A stretch of DNA of 64,000 nucleotides from an uncultured Clostridia bacterium (lineage in GTDB: Bacteria > Bacillota > Clostridia > Oscillospirales > Acutalibacteraceae). The notes beneath the pieces were generated by a model, which was given only the letters and a program-made list of their open reading frames with translations, did not search any database and was not told the origin of the DNA. The stretch spans positions 1 to 64,000 of the forward strand of contig CANPXF010000004.1 in NCBI GenBank assembly GCA_947585745.1, in the 5' to 3' direction. The position numbers and the translations under genes were made by a program. Each line of letters begins with the position of its first letter. Positions within the stretch are counted from its first letter, which is position 1. Below, piece by piece: positions 25,381 to 33,839 of this stretch.

Positions 25381-25637
25381 TATCAACGTAACAGTTGGGG
25401 GGAGCCAAAACAAAAAGCAAGTCCAAAGGGCTTGCTTTTTGTTTTGCCAACTGGGCTCGAAAGGCGGAAAAAGGAAATGCTCCTGCGTGAGCATTTCCCC
25501 GCCGTTGGATTTAGACCGTTTTAAGCTTTAATACCGCTTTTTCAAGCGAGCGCGGAGTTTATTTTCTTATCAACTTAACAGTTGGGGGGAGCCAAAGAAC
25601 AAACCGCATAGATAAGCCAGAAATCGCTTGCCTATGT
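25381..25637. repeat. tRNA-Asn-associated repeat, copy C, a complete unit flanked by att-like direct repeats
   Basis: Two 29-bp direct repeats (25381-25409 and 25568-25596, one difference) each end in CAGTTGGGGGGAGCCAAA, the tRNA-Asn 3' end plus one G. Between them lie an 18-bp stem (25407-25424 with 25428-25445), the T-arm inverse complement (25447-25461) and the GGCGG-enclosed hairpin. The right direct repeat continues into GAACAAACCGCATAGATAAGCC, the tRNA downstream flank. This is the best preserved copy and suggests a mini-unit of about 187 bp inserted at the tRNA sequence. Confidence 0.88.
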
Positions 25638-25638
25638 T

Positions 25639-25752
25639 GACTTCTATATATGGTGATTATATAATAATACTAACAAATTAGAATTTTAGGGGTATAATGC
25701 GAAAGATTTATAGGGATAATTCTATGTGTTTTGTTTGCGCTTAGTTTATGCA
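25639..25752 (+). pseudogene. Decayed copy of a lipoprotein promoter and gene start
   Basis: This stretch closely matches 29,367-29,482 (promoter, GGGG RBS region and the first codons of the lipoprotein gene at 29428). Here the start has GCG in place of GTG, and one base is missing in the first codons, so the frame is lost. The remainder of the gene is absent. Confidence 0.7.
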
Positions 25753-26004
25753 ATAGTGCTGAAATTCAAGAATAATGTAACGGATTTCTGCATCTATCGG
25801 AGCAGGTGCACAGGTGCATCAGTGGTACTAATCCCATATTTTCAAGTGAAATTAGGATACACATGGGTGTGGTACTGGAATGTTTCAAAAATGGGTAAAA
25901 AAACGAAGACGGTTTCTATTAGTGGGGTTCCAAATAGCAAAGTAAAAGTAACAAAAAATCTAAATATGTTAATGTATATGTTAAAAAATGAAAAAAACAA
26001 TTAG
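25753..26004 (+). other. Unrecognised coding remnant
   Basis: The open frame ending at 26004 carries protein-like sequence (GYTWVWYWNVSKMGKKTKTVSISGVPNSKVKVTK, split by the reading as short segments) without its own start. It looks like the C-terminal piece of a secreted or surface protein joined to the decayed lipoprotein start. I do not recognise the family. Confidence 0.3.
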
Positions 26005-26042
26005 AATATATTTAAAGGGGAAAAAGGTGAAGATATATTAAA

Positions 26043-26489
26043 ATGAAATATTTTTTTAAATTTTTAATTTTATTTATTATTCTTGTAGACGTATTTTACT
26101 TAGGCATATTCAGTTTATTAGTCTTTATGACTGTATATACGAATGAATACGAGCAATTATACGTAATTTTTTCCTTATTTTTTGTTTCAGCGTTGTTTTT
26201 TATTATACTTGAAGTGTTTTTACTAAGATATTACAGTAATATAGTAATATCGGTAAGTTTTAAAAATGATGATTGCATTATAAAGACAAATACAAAGGAG
26301 TATGTTCTGCCATCCGAAAACTTTTACAGAGTTGAAGAATGTATATGGCAAGGTCGCACATTCATTTTTTATGACGATGGTAATTTAAAGAGAAAATTTA
26401 CTTTCCAAATGAAATATTTCCCATTCCATAGTTATCATTTAAATATCAATGAAATGAAAAGTCATATGACAAACGCTTTATTTGAATAA
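26043..26489 (+). CDS. Small membrane protein, unknown
   Basis: A 148-residue protein with two transmembrane helices (about 4-30 and 40-65) and a cytoplasmic beta-rich tail of about 80 residues. AAAGGTG lies 14 bases before the ATG. It sits between repeat C and an Rhs fragment. The layout (two helices plus a PH-like tail) is seen in many uncharacterised Firmicute proteins. An immunity function for the neighbouring Rhs toxin is possible but unproven. Confidence 0.5.
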   Translation: MKYFFKFLILFIILVDVFYLGIFSLLVFMTVYTNEYEQLYVIFSLFFVSALFFIILEVFLLRYYSNIVISVSFKNDDCIIKTNTKEYVLPSENFYRVEECIWQGRTFIFYDDGNLKRKFTFQMKYFPFHSYHLNINEMKSHMTNALFE

Positions 26490-26676
26490 AGTCGGTGATA
26501 TTTCAATGTTACATTTAGATTTATGTATGTTTTTATAAATTCATATAATTCACTCTAAACAATAAACTGCTCTTACCGCCTTGTTCACTATAATAACATT
26601 GTTTAGTTTCTATTAAACCCTGCTTTTCTTAAATTCTAAATAGCTCTGCGGACTTTTGAAGGGGAATAGAAGATAA
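26490..26676. repeat. Intergenic stretch with one copy of a 70-bp direct repeat
   Basis: 26583-26652 matches 29040-29110 with a few changes (GTTCACTATAATAACATTG then TTAGTTTCTAT then CCCTGCTTTTCTTAAAT). No gene is seen here. The repeat brackets the two Rhs ends. Confidence 0.7.
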
Positions 26677-27900
26677 GGCAATCCTCTCCGTTATCGTGGT
26701 TATGTTTATGATACCGACACAGGATTATATTATCTCCAAAGCCGCTATTATGACCCGGTTACGGGAAGATTTATCAATGCGGATGATACTGCTTTTATTG
26801 GTGCTACAGAAACAGTATTAAGTTCAAATGTATTTGCTTATTGTGAGAATAATCCAGTAAATAATATTGATTCAAAAGGGCAGTGGTTAGTACGTTTAAT
26901 TTGCGGTGTAGCAGGAGCGGTTGTGTTTGGAACAGTTGCAAATGTTTTTTGCCGACTGCTTGGGGTTGACACCAATACTCGTAGATGGATTACTGCTGGA
27001 TTTGCCGCTTTAGGTGGTGTACTTGGTGCAATTTTTGGTCCATCTTTACTTGCTAAGTTTGCTCCTAAAGCTCTTAAATGGATACAGTCTATAGAAAAAT
27101 CATTAAGCAAAAAATTTAAGCCTTTTTCAGGTAAACATTGTATAATAGGTATTGTAATTAATGGGAAATTGAAAATCATGCTACATTATCCTCATCATGG
27201 TAAAGGTTATCATATAGCTATTGAACATAAAACATTTGGAGGACGATGGAGAAAAACAATACCTGATATAGAAATCAATAAAATTGGCAAAAAATTTTTA
27301 AAATGGATAGGACGAAAAATAATGATTAGCGTCGAATATAAAAAATCAGTAAGAATTAGAAATAAAGATATTACATTGTCTGATAACTATTTAAGTGTTG
27401 AAATTTATAACAATGTCGATCATTGTAAATTATTGAAACAATTGTATTTGAATAGTTCTAATAGCCTTTGCTGGAACATTAAAATTCGAGGTTTTGAAGA
27501 CGAACTAATTAGTTTAAAAAAATGGTTCTCTAATTATGATACAAAATTATTTAGTTATAGTAAAAAACAATTTATAGTCAGGCATTTTTCTGAACTATTT
27601 GTTAGCAACATTAATATTGATTTTTTTAATTCTCTCCAAAAAATATTGGATTTTATATCTGGTGATATTAATATACTTTTATTTAAAACGAATCATGACT
27701 CATCGAAAGATTATATTAGCGCTACATTGTTTCAAGAAGACACAAGTTTTTTAAAAAATTGTAATAAAATTGATAGTTGTCCAATTATAATATATTCTTC
27801 TAATGAAGCAGAAACATTTGTATTTAAAAAATCGTATTTTGATATGATACAAAATTCAATAGATAGATTTTTGGAATCGTTATTTCAAAATAATGATTAA
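26677..27900 (+). pseudogene. Orphan Rhs C-terminal end with toxin-like domain
   Basis: The open frame begins after TAA at 26674 with no start codon: NPLRYRGYVYDTDTGLYYLQSRYYDPVTG and FAYCENNPVNNIDSKG are the conserved end of the Rhs core. A variable C-terminal domain follows, with a glycine-rich hydrophobic stretch (GVAGAVVFG...GFAALGGVLGAIFGP) and a HHGKGYHIAIEH-type segment. From ATG 27322 (AGGA upstream) the same frame continues for about 190 residues of different, Ile/Asn/Lys-rich character that could be an immunity protein fused in frame. The rest of the Rhs gene is missing, so this is an orphan tip. It could be silent, or translated from an internal start at 26923. Confidence 0.7.
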
Positions 27901-28162
27901 AAAAACAAGGGATGGTAATATGACTTGATAAAAATAACAAAACTCTACAAAAAGTGGAACGGTAACAAGATTCAAAACTGGGCTATGGTCAGAAATCATC
28001 TCGCAACCAACGGCAAAATTAATGCTCGTATTGAGAAAAACGAGCACTTAATCTAACACCGTTTTTGCTCGCCTTTTTCGTTATGCTACGCTCCACTCCA
28101 AAGGCGGGCAAAAACATCAATTATTTAACTTTTTTAAAAAACTTACACACTTTTTTGACAAA
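27901..28162. other. Intergenic segment with short remnant
   Basis: It holds a 43-codon open stretch (TTG 27925 to TAA 28054-28056) with NWAMVRNHLATNG that I cannot place, then an imperfect hairpin (TTTTTGCTCGCCT / AGGCGGGCAAAAA, about 28,064-28,114). Nothing else is seen. Confidence 0.4.
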
Positions 28163-28749
28163 GCCATATTGTTAATGAGGTTGGTAATGTAGTAGTAACC
28201 TATAAGTATGACGCGTGGGGAAATCCTTGCGGAATGACGGATACTTCGGGACAATGGGTATCGGTCAAATGAATCCATTTCGTTACAGAGGTTATTATTA
28301 TAATAGTGAAAAATGGTCTCTATTATTTAATTAGCCGATACTATGGACCCGCAAACAGGCAGATTTTTAAATGCAGATGTTTATTGTGATACTGGAACTT
28401 GTCCTCCATTAAGTACTAACCTATTTGCTTATTGTGAAAACAATCCCATAAATTTTGCTGATTCAGACGGATATAAAATAACAGCTACAGTTAAGCACGG
28501 TGGTAATAGTTATAAATTAAAAATTAAGTTACCGTGGAAAATATATCTGATTATTATTTTCTTAGTATCGCTTTCGGAATAATTGGCATTATTGCTTGTT
28601 ATATACCTGAACCAATAATATCAAAGGCTGTGGGGATTGTTTCTGGAGTATTATCATTATCTTCAATGCTCGCCTCATCATTGATTGATAAATATAAAAA
28701 TAAGAAATCAATACGAATTTATAACTTGAAGTGGAGTGTTACATATTGA
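28163..28749 (+). pseudogene. Second Rhs C-terminal remnant, frameshifted
   Basis: Translation gives VVTYKYDAWGNPCGMTDTSG, then a frameshift near 28,260 and MNPFRYRGYYYN, an inserted/garbled stretch, then DPQTGRFLNADVYCD...FAYCENNPINFADSDG, the Rhs core end. The following C-terminal domain (YKITATVKHGGNSYKLKIKLP) shifts frame near 28,535 into ENISDYYFLSIAFGIIG...YIPEPIISKAVG, a hydrophobic tip ending at 28749. It is a broken relative of the Rhs end at 26.7 kb with a different toxin-like tip. Confidence 0.75.
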
Positions 28750-28895
28750 TATTTTTAGAATTATTGTTTTTTGTTGGATTAATATTTTATTGCTTATACG
28801 TATTCATAATTAACAAGGATTTTTCTGTTTCCAGAATTATCATTTTTATAATACTTTTAATATCGTTTATACTTAACACAATAAAATTGTTGTAA
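28746..28895 (+). CDS. Small two-helix membrane protein (49 aa)
   Basis: TTG at 28746 overlaps the preceding stop (TTGA); GGAG lies about ten bases upstream. The product is two hydrophobic helices (FLELLFFVGLIFYCLYVFII and RIIIFIILLISFILN) joined by NKDFSVS. Its position right after an Rhs tip is where cognate immunity genes sit, so it may be an immunity protein to a membrane-active tip. Evidence is position only. Confidence 0.45.
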   Translation: MIFLELLFFVGLIFYCLYVFIINKDFSVSRIIIFIILLISFILNTIKLL

Positions 28896-29176
28896 AAAAG
28901 TAGAAAAAGAAACATGACTATGAACAGTTCTGTGTCTTAGCAATAACTAGGCAATAATCACTCTTTTATGTTATATTTAATTTAGGTGATAATAATGACA
29001 AGACAAGCTTACATTAAAAGTAAAAGTGTAAGCTACTGTGTTCACTATAATAACATTGTTTAGTTTCTATCAACCCTGCTTTTCTTAAATCCTTAATAGC
29101 TCAGCGGACTGTGGCAGGCGACAGCTTTATGTCGCCTGCTATTGTTTTTACAGAGGGGAAGTACTACGCATTTTTA
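28896..29176. other. Gene-free segment with direct-repeat copy and terminator
   Basis: It contains the second copy of the 70-bp repeat (29040-29110) followed by a 10-bp perfect stem (29114-29123 with 29130-29139, GCAGGCGACA/TGTCGCCTGC) and TATTGTTTTT, a good plus-strand terminator, probably that of the original Rhs locus. No gene is seen. Confidence 0.65.
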
Positions 29177-29311
29177 TTTTGCCCAACAGGGCTCGAAAGG
29201 CGGAAAAAGGAAATGCTCCTGCGTGAGCATTTCCCCGCCGTTGGATTTAGACCGTTTTAAGCTTTAATACCGCTTTTTCAAGCGAACAAGGAGGCTTTTT
29301 ATCAACGTAAC
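29177..29311. repeat. tRNA-Asn-associated structured repeat, copy D
   Basis: The T-arm inverse complement has one change (29183-29197), the hairpin in GGCGG/CCGCC is intact, and the tail reads TATCAACGTAACGGAG with the tRNA 3' end lost. It is the copy most distant from the tRNA and the most worn at its right edge, as expected for the oldest insertion. A partial duplicate TATCAACGTAA follows at about 29,320. Confidence 0.8.
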
Positions 29312-29427
29312 GGAGAATTGTATCAACGTAATAGAGAATGAAGAAATCTGCTCTCTTTTATATATGGACTTTCTATATATGGTTATGATATGATAATACT
29401 AACAAATTAGAATTTTAGGGGGATAAT

Positions 29428-29832
29428 GTGAAAAGATTTATAGGGATAATTCTATGTGCTTTGTTTGCGATTAGTTTATGCGCGTGCGGTGGAGATGTAA
29501 GTAAAGTAAAGACTCATAAAGTGGATTCAAAAATTTATTCTCAGGAGGATATTGAATCCGCCATTGAGGTTATCAAGAATGATTTTAGACGGGAATGGAG
29601 CGGATGCACTCTTAAAGAGATATATTACGCAGGAGATGAGATTTCTAAAGACCATCAGGAATTTGCTGACAGAAAAAATGCTGATGATGTGCTTGTTTTA
29701 CTGTCCTCCTTTGATGTGGATTCTTCCGGCGGGGATGGTTCTTTAAATCCAAACTCTACCTATGACAATTGGAATTGGATATTAGTCAGAACAAATGGCG
29801 GTCAATGGCAACATATAGATCATGGTTATTAA
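29428..29832 (+). CDS. Putative lipoprotein
   Basis: A 134-residue protein from GTG (AGGGGG upstream). The signal peptide MKRFIGIILCALFAISLCAC ends in a lipobox-like LCAC, so Cys20 would carry the lipid and the protein face outside the membrane. The mature part (about 115 residues) is acidic with an NWNWILVRTNGGQWQHIDHGY end, like small DUF4829-type lipoproteins. Its promoter and first codons are duplicated at 25,639-25,752. Function unknown. Confidence 0.7.
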   Translation: MKRFIGIILCALFAISLCACGGDVSKVKTHKVDSKIYSQEDIESAIEVIKNDFRREWSGCTLKEIYYAGDEISKDHQEFADRKNADDVLVLLSSFDVDSSGGDGSLNPNSTYDNWNWILVRTNGGQWQHIDHGY

Positions 29833-29952
29833 AGCATTTGCAATTATTTATAGATATAAAAGTATATTAAATAAATTTTTTAAAATGTTTGTTGGAATAG
29901 ACCACTTTCCAAGCTATAAAAGATAATGATACATTGGAGAAAAGCTATTAGC

Positions 29953-29990
29953 CGACTATTGAGATTTTTAATCTTAATAGTCGTTTTTTT
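29953..29990 (+). terminator. Terminator downstream of the lipoprotein gene
   Basis: CGACTATT-AGATT pairs with AATCT-AATAGTCG (about 29953-29983) followed by TTTTTTT. Confidence 0.7.
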
Positions 29991-30240
29991 AAAAGAGAAT
30001 TTTAATGAATAACTATGAACGTGTCGCGGGGTTGAATTTCTCTAAATACCGGGCGTGTCAATAGCAGGATAGAAGTAGCTTTCTCAAAAACAATCTTTAT
30101 TCACAGCCGTTCTTCTTCCATTATAAAAAGTTTTAAATAGTTAATAGTTATAAAATTAAGGACAAGGATATTGAAAAATTATATAATTTAATTATAATAT
30201 AATAAGTAGATAAATATAAAACAATAAAGGGGAGATTTAT
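29991..30240. other. Gene-free right boundary of the island
   Basis: No gene seen. Base composition turns from island type to AT-rich leader of cstA; the RBS GGGGAG lies just before 30241. The island most likely ends in or just before this gap. Confidence 0.5.
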
Positions 30241-31710
30241 ATGACTACATTCATTATCGGACTTGCAATCCTTTTAATCGGAGGAGCTTTGTACGGCAAG
30301 TTATGTGAAAAGATTTTCAAACCTGATGACCGCAAAACACCGGCGGAGCTTTTAAATGACGGTATGGATTTTGTACCTATGAAAAAGTGGAAAAATTCAC
30401 TTATTCAGCTTTTGAACATTGCGGGAACAGGACCGATTTTAGGTCCAATACAGGGTATTCTTTTCGGACCTATTGCATTTTTGACAATACCTGTCGGTTG
30501 CATAATCGGAGGTGCGTTCCATGATTATATGTGCGGTATGATTTCCGTACGCAACGACGGCGCACAGATGCCTAAGCTTATAAGAAAGTATATAGGTAAA
30601 TACGCATATCCGATTTATAATGTGTTCGTATGTCTTTTGATGTTGCTTGTCGGAGCTGTGTTTATCTATACTCCGGGCGACTTGTTCATAACGCAAATTT
30701 TAAACCAAGACAGCGGTGTAACAAATCCTATGGTATGGCTCGTATACGGCGCGATTTTTGCGTATTTTGTAATCGCGACGCTGTTTCCGATTGATAAGAT
30801 TATCGGCAAGGTATATCCGATTTTCGGTATGTTGCTTATTCTCTCGGCAGTCGGTGTGTTTATAGGCTTTTTTGTAAAAGGTTATCCGCTTGACGATATA
30901 TGGACAACGGGCATTGTGGGTGTTCATCCGCAGGGACTTCATTTTATACCGGTATTTTTCGTTACTGTAGCGTGCGGAATAGTATCCGGGTTTCATTCTA
31001 CGCAAGCCACTCTGATTTCTCGTACTATGCGTCGTGAAAAAGAGGGCCGTATGACATTTTACAATATGATGATTGCCGAAGGTATTATTGCAATGATATG
31101 GGCGGCCGCGTCGATGGGAGTTATAAAGCTCGGACTTGCTACAGCCGAAACAAGCCCAACAGATGTTGTTGGTATCATCGCAAAAGATTTACTCGGCGGA
31201 GTGGGAGGAATTGTAGCCGTAATAGGAATTATTGTTCTTCCGATTACCTCCGGCGATACGGCGCTTCGCTCGCTGAGGCTTATAGTTTCGGACGCGATGA
31301 AAATAGACCAGTCGAAGAAAGTAAACAGACTCGGGGTTTCCCTTGTGATATTTGCGATTGTGGCGTCAATTTTGGTGTTTGCCAAGATGAACGCGGGCGG
31401 ATTTAATATACTTTGGCGGTATTTTGCATGGGCAAACCAGACTATCGCCGTGTTTGCATTTGCAATGATTACGGTTTATATGATGCGCAATAAACAGCCA
31501 TTTATTATGTCACTTGTACCGGGAATGTTTTATATGTTCGTAATATCAAGCTTTATTTTAAACGCTGCTATCGGATTTAATTTGCCGTGGTCGATAAGCT
31601 ATGGAATAGCGGGAGCTCTTACCTTGGCATATGGCGTGGCATTGATATACTATGGCAGAAAGAATATTCCCCGGGATTTGAGGCTGAATAACGAGCATTT
31701 TCATAGTTAA
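30241..31710 (+). CDS. cstA: CstA family peptide/pyruvate transporter
   Basis: A 489-residue inner-membrane protein with many helices. GTGPILGPIQGILFGPIAFLTIP and GGAFHDYMCGMISVRNDGAQMP are the signature of the carbon starvation protein A family, which imports peptides or, in some members, pyruvate. The length is that of the short Firmicute form rather than the 700-residue E. coli one. It is monocistronic, with a strong GGGGAG RBS. Core chromosome begins here, with higher GC and different codon use from the island. Confidence 0.93.
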   Translation: MTTFIIGLAILLIGGALYGKLCEKIFKPDDRKTPAELLNDGMDFVPMKKWKNSLIQLLNIAGTGPILGPIQGILFGPIAFLTIPVGCIIGGAFHDYMCGMISVRNDGAQMPKLIRKYIGKYAYPIYNVFVCLLMLLVGAVFIYTPGDLFITQILNQDSGVTNPMVWLVYGAIFAYFVIATLFPIDKIIGKVYPIFGMLLILSAVGVFIGFFVKGYPLDDIWTTGIVGVHPQGLHFIPVFFVTVACGIVSGFHSTQATLISRTMRREKEGRMTFYNMMIAEGIIAMIWAAASMGVIKLGLATAETSPTDVVGIIAKDLLGGVGGIVAVIGIIVLPITSGDTALRSLRLIVSDAMKIDQSKKVNRLGVSLVIFAIVASILVFAKMNAGGFNILWRYFAWANQTIAVFAFAMITVYMMRNKQPFIMSLVPGMFYMFVISSFILNAAIGFNLPWSISYGIAGALTLAYGVALIYYGRKNIPRDLRLNNEHFHS

Positions 31711-31954
31711 AATATAAATTGGTCAGTTTCTATAAGATTTTAAATATTAACTCATACATTTTTTGTAAATTAATTTTGGTATGATAATAATATTAAATGC
31801 AAGTAAAATCTGTAGGACAATAAATTTCATATTAAATCGTTATAAAACAATTCACTAATTAAATTTTGGTTAATAAAAATAGTGTTCTTTTTTAAAAAAT
31901 TACGGAAAGCTTCTTTAGCGATTATAGCGCTAAGACAAAAATGTGAATTTTGTG
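31711..31954. other. Intergenic region before the cysK promoter
   Basis: AT-rich, with one small inverted repeat (TTAGCG/CGCTAA at about 31,916-31,934). No gene and no recognised riboswitch fold. Confidence 0.4.
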
Positions 31955-32005
31955 TTGACAAAATAAGTAAATGGTGATATAATTTAGTAAACCTATTAAA
32001 TAGGT
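31955..32005 (+). promoter_or_regulatory. cysK promoter with Rrf2-type operator
   Basis: TTGACA (31955-31960), 17-bp spacer, TATAAT (31978-31983). The palindrome ACCTATTAAATAGGT (31991-32005) lies on the start point. Related ACCTAT half-sites lie at the same place in the metY promoter and inside the rrf2 promoter, so the nearby Rrf2 regulator is the likely repressor. Confidence 0.85.
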
Positions 32006-32038
32006 AGGAATAGTATGAAATGAATTGAGGTTATAATT

Positions 32039-32071
32039 ATGAGAAAAATTGATTTAACTAAGCGATGTTGA
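32039..32071 (+). CDS. Candidate leader peptide upstream of cysK (10 aa)
   Basis: GAGGT nine bases before ATG starts MRKIDLTKRC, ending with cysteine directly before TGA. It lies in the 5' leader between the operator and cysK. A terminal Cys codon suggests translation-coupled sensing of cysteinyl-tRNA or cysteine. The KIDL..RC pattern recalls, from memory, sulfur-gene leader peptides annotated in actinobacteria. Confidence 0.45.
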   Translation: MRKIDLTKRC

Positions 32072-32129
32072 AACTGAAACGTAACTCACCTGACACTTTA
32101 TTCAATATCATTTTAAAGGAGCTATTATT

Positions 32130-33059
32130 ATGAAAGTTTTTGAAAAAATTACTGACCTTATAGGAGGAACTCCTCTTTTAGAATTAAAAAATTATGAGAA
32201 AGAAAATAATTTGTCTGCAAAAATCTATGCAAAGCTTGAGTATTTTAATCCCGCGGGAAGTGTAAAGGATAGAATTTCAAAAGCTATGATTGAAAACGCA
32301 GAGGCGGAGGGACTTGTTAATTCCGAATCGGTTATTATAGAGCCTACAAGCGGTAACACAGGTATAGGACTTGCGTCGGTTGCGGCGTCAAGAGGTTACA
32401 GGATTATTCTTACTATGCCCGAAACGATGAGCATTGAGCGTCGTAATTTATTGAAGGCATACGGCGCGGAGCTTGTACTTACAGACGGAGCGAAGGGAAT
32501 GAAAGGCGCGATTGAAAAGGCGCAGGAGCTCTCTGAGGAAATCCCGCACAGCTTTATACCAAGTCAATTCACGAATAATGCAAATCCCGCTACACACCGC
32601 GCTACAACAGGTCCTGAAATTTGGAATGATACTGACGGCAAGGTTGATATTTTTGTTGCAGGTGTTGGCACAGGCGGTACCGTATCGGGCGTCGGCGAAT
32701 ATCTGAAACAACAAAATCCGAATGTCAAGGTAGTTGCCGTTGAGCCTGCGGGTTCACCTGTATTGTCAAAGGGTACGCCGGGGCCGCACAAAATTCAAGG
32801 TATCGGAGCGGGCTTTGTTCCCGACACATTAAATACCGAAATATATGATGAAATTATTGCTGTTGAAAACGAGGACGCTTTTGAAACAGGAAGAACGCTT
32901 GCGAAAAGAGAGGGAGTTCTCGTGGGTATTTCCTCAGGAGCGGCGGTGTTCGCGGCAACTCAACTTGCAAAGCGCCCCGAAAATAAAGACAAGATAATCG
33001 TCGCTCTTCTCCCCGATACAGGCGAACGCTATCTTTCCACACCTATGTTTAGTGAATAA
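32130..33059 (+). CDS. cysK: Cysteine synthase (O-acetylserine sulfhydrylase)
   Basis: A 309-residue PLP enzyme that makes cysteine from O-acetylserine and sulfide. The PLP lysine is in the SVKDR motif, phosphate-binding loop GTGGT near 176-180, and the substrate loop TSGNTG near 69-74. The length is standard. AAAGGAG precedes the ATG. Regulated by the operator at its promoter and perhaps by the leader peptide. It has its own terminator. Confidence 0.96.
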   Translation: MKVFEKITDLIGGTPLLELKNYEKENNLSAKIYAKLEYFNPAGSVKDRISKAMIENAEAEGLVNSESVIIEPTSGNTGIGLASVAASRGYRIILTMPETMSIERRNLLKAYGAELVLTDGAKGMKGAIEKAQELSEEIPHSFIPSQFTNNANPATHRATTGPEIWNDTDGKVDIFVAGVGTGGTVSGVGEYLKQQNPNVKVVAVEPAGSPVLSKGTPGPHKIQGIGAGFVPDTLNTEIYDEIIAVENEDAFETGRTLAKREGVLVGISSGAAVFAATQLAKRPENKDKIIVALLPDTGERYLSTPMFSE

Positions 33060-33079
33060 GCGTATAATAAGCGTATAAA

Positions 33080-33115
33080 ATATCCCTGCAGATGGGGCAG
33101 GGATATTTTTATTTT
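33080..33115 (+). terminator. cysK terminator
   Basis: ATATCCCTGC (33080-33089) pairs with 33097-33106, followed by TTTTATTTTTG. Confidence 0.8.
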
Positions 33116-33184
33116 TGAAAGATGCGGAAGAATTATTGCAAAATAAAACGGCGCCGTAATTTTCAATCACAGCGCATAGGTTTA

Positions 33185-33622
33185 TTATATTACATAGTTG
33201 TTTGTGTATTTTTCTCTTTGCGTATCAAGAATATCCTGTAAAGTAATTCCGTACAGATAATCGCATATTACTTTCTTTAAGCCTTGCCATACGGGGAGAG
33301 TATAACATTCTCCGCTCCGCTCACATTCAATCGGGTCGTGGTCAAGACACGCAACGGGGGAAAGACTGCCCTCGGTAAGCAATAAAATATCGCCGACGGT
33401 ATATTTGTCGGGAGATTTCGCGAGCTTATAGCCCCCCTGATAGCCTCGGTTAGTATTAAGAATATCTGATTTATTTAAAATAGGTACAATTTGTTCGAGG
33501 TATTTTTTGGATATATTCTGGCGGGAGGCGATATCTTTTAATGAAATGTAGCCGTCGTTTTGATGTTCGGCAAGGTCTAAGAGCATACGGAGCGCATAAC
33601 GTCCTTTTGTTGAAATTTTCAC
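33185..33622 (-). CDS. Rrf2 family regulator (CymR/IscR-like)
   Basis: A 145-residue winged-helix regulator, MKISTKGRYALRMLLDLAEH being the family signature. Three cysteines in ACLDHDP-ECERSGECYTLPVW sit where IscR binds a [2Fe-2S] cluster, though the spacing (C-x7-C-x5-C) differs slightly. It lies between cysK and a sulfhydrylase gene whose promoters carry the same operator, so it probably controls sulfur assimilation like CymR, with possible Fe-S sensing. Its own promoter holds the motif too, so autoregulation is likely. AGGAGG precedes the ATG. Confidence 0.9.
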   Translation of the reverse strand: MKISTKGRYALRMLLDLAEHQNDGYISLKDIASRQNISKKYLEQIVPILNKSDILNTNRGYQGGYKLAKSPDKYTVGDILLLTEGSLSPVACLDHDPIECERSGECYTLPVWQGLKKVICDYLYGITLQDILDTQREKYTNNYVI

Positions 33623-33651
33623 TTTTGTACCTCCTTGTATTATTTTATACT

Positions 33652-33680
33652 ATAATACCATATGATTTATAGGTTTTCAA
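33652..33680 (-). promoter_or_regulatory. rrf2 promoter with internal operator
   Basis: On the minus strand TTGAAA (33680-33675), 17-bp spacer, TATTAT (33657-33652). The spacer contains ACCTATAAATCATATGG, an ACCTAT half-site plus a degenerate second half, so bound repressor would block the promoter. Confidence 0.7.
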
Positions 33681-33758
33681 GTGGAGACTATGTTTTACCA
33701 AAATGTTTAGTATTATTTTTGGATATTTTAATGTAAATTTAAAAATTTCAAATAGATA

Positions 33759-33815
33759 TTGACAAATGTTTTTTTTAATAGTATTATATTATCATATTAA
33801 ACCTATGTAAATAGT
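33759..33815 (+). promoter_or_regulatory. Sulfhydrylase-gene promoter with Rrf2-type operator
   Basis: TTGACA (33759-33764), 17-bp spacer, TATTAT (33782-33787), then ACCTATGTAAATAGT (33801-33815) just after the start point, matching the cysK operator in 12 of 15 positions. Confidence 0.8.
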
Positions 33816-33839
33816 ATGAATTAGAAGGAGAGTTAAACT

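Noticed and set aside
25726..26004. A real 92-residue gene
   Set aside because: Its first codons are a frameshifted copy of the lipoprotein start and it has no proper RBS and start.
15521..29311. CRISPR array or integron attC array
   Set aside because: The repeats are 135-190 bp, kilobases apart, with whole operons between them. No short spacers, cas genes or integron integrase are present.
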